A stretch of 64,000 nucleotides of DNA from Pinus tabuliformis (lineage: Eukaryota; Streptophyta; Pinopsida; Pinales; Pinaceae), in the NCBI GenBank assembly GCA_031772625.1, contig CM062804.1, positions 278,708,598-278,772,597 on the forward strand, given 5' to 3'. Positions within the stretch are counted from its first letter, which is position 1, and every line of letters starts with the position of its first letter. The notes under the pieces are model-generated. The model worked only from the letters and a program-made list of their open reading frames with translations, was not told where the DNA came from and ran no database searches. This document shows positions 61,881-64,000 of this stretch, in pieces. The position numbers were made by a program, and so were the translations under genes.

Positions 61881-64000
61881 ATGTGGAAAAACAAGATTCC
61901 CCACTCCGTCGTTCACGTAGAATGAAAAGTAAGCCTCCTCTTCCACTAGAGGTGACTCCTGGCCATCTTCAGAAGCATAGAAGAATGCAAACTACTGAAT
62001 TGGGAAACTTCGGAACTAATGTTTGTCCTCTTCCTAAATTTAATCAACTAGAATCATCTGCCCCATTGAGTACCAAACCCAAGATACATCTACTTTTGTC
62101 GGTGAAACTAACACAACCGATACTCAATTACCCGAGACTTTGTTCCCTTAGGTTATACAATCTAACCTTCCTGAGCCAAAAACTTTATTTCCTAGGGTCA
62201 TTAAACTTGAGGAGCCTCAGTCATCTTTACCTGTTGCTTCAGGTATTTCATCCTCTCTAATGTTGTCTTAGGTAGATCAGCTTACTATATATCTCTGCCC
62301 CAATGGTGAACTTATTCCACCTGGACTTGTCACTATCAAGGATATCCCACAGTAAGAGCCTTGTCCTTCTTCTCATTTGAAGGGATTTTTCTTTATCCAA
62401 CCCATCCTCTTCTTCCTCCTCCACCTCCTGAACAAACTCATTTACTTGGTTCTTTTGACTTACCCATGAATTTCACGTGTCAATCCACATTGGGATTATT
62501 GACCATGACTAGAACTGACTTGGCTTCCCAGCCTCCATCTACCACTATGGCTGAGAATTCAAATATTGCTTCCACATCTATGCTTTTGAAATCACCAGAG
62601 GCATATCTCTCTAGTGACCTGTCCATCCCGATAGGTTATCAGTCCTTATCTGGTACCTTCTCTGGTGCATCTTCCAATTTATGGACATCCCCCACGTCAT
62701 CCACTTCGAGAATTCCATCTAGAGTTGCTATTATGAGTGTTGCACAACCTGTTCCTTCTCCTCCTCCTACATTAACAGTTGAACAACATGCTGGCCATTA
62801 TGTTAGTAGGCAAGGTCTTCTTCAACAACCTAATTATCCTTATGTTGGGTACCCTACGCAAGGGGGGAAATTTCCTCAATCATCCCTTGTTTGGTTGGGG
62901 GGAACATGTTGTTGGTATACCTAAAATTGGTAACCAACTTTATTATAGTACTTCTTATCCTGGGATGGATGCTAGTGTTTGGAAGCCTACTTTGCCCATT
63001 CAACCTGGTTCAATGTTGGGTTCATTGTTTATTTTCCAGCCTGTGTCATCATCTCAAGTTCCTATTCCTCAATCTGTACCTCAAAATTTTCAAATTCATG
63101 TAACTCAACCTGTATAGGTTACGATCGCATCTCAACCCATTCCTTTAGTATCTAGAACCTCTTAAGATCCACTTACTCAACCTTTAAAAGTGCCTTTACA
63201 ATATCAATTGCTTGCATAAGGTATTCCTCAAATTCCAGTAGGACAAACTATGTACAACATGGAACAACATCATCTGAACCCTCTTTATCATGGGACAATG
63301 AAAATCCCCATCGAGAAACAATATAGACCTTATCAAGGTACCCCTCATGTGTCTTTTCAAGGCCAGAAAATTCATGGCTATCCTGGGGCTAATCAATAAG
63401 ATCACTTGTATTCTGGCTTCAGAATCCTCCTTATTCCAAAAACCAAGTTCCTTATTACCAAAACCCTCCTTATTCATGAATGCAAGTGCCTATTTCCCTT
63501 ATTCCTTCATATCTAGGTCATCCTTTACCAGAATTTAATCGACGTTTCCTTTTGTGGTCACTTTCGACCTGCCATATTTCACTTGGCTCACCAATGACCC
63601 CATCACTCATTCACCTTGGTGGCCAATTATTCCTACTAAATTTCCTTCCGATATCCCTAAATTTAATGGGAATCTAGGAGAAGAGCCATCGACGCCTGCC
63701 ATTACATACCATCTCCATTTTTCATCAAACTCCCTTAATGATGATTCTATTCGACTTCGTCTTTTCCAAAGAACACTTATGGGTACCATTGCTAAATTTT
63801 ATATTGATTTACCCAAATATTCATTCCATGATTTCAGTACCTTACCCACAACCTTCCTCATGCGTTTCTAGTTTCCCATCAGATACGAAATTGTTAACCA
63901 ACTTCAAAAAATCAGATTCCACGCACATTTCGATCACTTTCATGAGTGGAGGAGTCGTCGCCAGTTGATAAACACTTATGTTCCAAATAAATTTCTCACA
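61881..64000 (+). pseudogene. Ty3/gypsy gag, truncated by window end
   Basis: The first part is a basic, Pro/Ser/Gln-rich N-terminal region (RRSRRMKSKPPLPLEV near 61904) through stops to about 63540. It then reads the retrotransposon capsid domain: IPTKFPSDIPKFNGNLGEEP (about 63625), LNDDSIRLRLFQRTLMGTIA (about 63734), and a C-terminal part HFHEWRSRRQLINTYVPNKF (about 63938) in a shifted frame. This resembles the gag of plant Tat/Ogre-like gypsy elements, as far as I can judge from memory of the family pattern. Several stops and at least one frameshift are present. Protease and pol would lie beyond 64 kb. The start codon is uncertain. Confidence 0.8.

Noticed and set aside
1..64000. CRISPR array, operon or bacterial mobile system
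   Set aside because: Repeats are tandem or dispersed plant-type repeats without regular spacers. Gene content and introns are plant nuclear.
1..64000. tRNA or rRNA genes
   Set aside because: The only tRNA-like sequences are SINE heads with A tails and target duplications. No rRNA segment was recognised.

Overview
This window is nuclear DNA of a land plant, very probably a seed plant. It is AT-rich and dominated by decayed transposable elements, and it carries one convincing host gene: a four-exon jasmonate ZIM-domain (JAZ/TIFY) repressor gene at 4989-7642 (+). The evidence for a plant is this gene, the tRNA-iMet-type primer sites of the LTR elements, a gypsy element with a chromodomain-like tail, plant-type LINE ORF1 sequence and tRNA-derived SINEs. 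Long repeat-filled spacers would suit a large genome such as a gymnosperm, but nothing here proves the species.

Layout. 1-3.9 kb: 3' part of a degraded Ty1/copia element (+) with its 3' LTR. 4.4-7.6 kb: JAZ gene with a duplicated promoter segment and a 1.83-kb second intron built partly from tandem repeats. 8-16 kb: short tandem duplications, a small hairpin element and a badly decayed copia relic (-) at 12.3-13.8 kb. 16-26 kb: mostly AT-rich DNA, with an unassigned less AT-rich island (19.5-20.45 kb), a SINE with perfect 16-bp target duplications (23.4 kb) and a minisatellite. 26.8-40.7 kb: a complete Ty3/gypsy element (-), 13.9 kb, with 2.5- and 3.2-kb LTRs and a perfect CTCTA target duplication. 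A second gypsy-type element (33.4-36.8 kb, +), which has lost RT, RNase H and the integrase core, is inserted in its gag region. 40.6-44.1 kb: a 1.7-kb tandem duplication that includes the end of the gypsy LTR; one copy carries a MITE and the other has the empty site. 45.6-47.4 kb: a LINE ORF1 relic (-) fused to a ubiquitin-like module that still ends in LRGG. 48-50.5 kb: two further SINEs, one sitting inside a foldback element. 55.0-61.1 kb: a complete copia element (+) with 1-kb LTRs and a perfect ATTAA duplication, itself inserted upstream of a gypsy gag (61.9 kb to window end).

The genes do not form an operon or pathway. The JAZ gene would act alone as a nuclear co-repressor of jasmonate signalling. 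The rest is a layered record of insertion, internal deletion and tandem duplication. The most unusual item is the ubiquitin module joined to the LINE ORF1. Next are the altered degron of the JAZ protein, the post-insertion tandem duplication with a MITE empty site, and the SINE-in-foldback nest. All coding calls outside the JAZ gene are pseudogenes with stops or frameshifts. Exon borders were inferred by eye from splice signals and reading frame.
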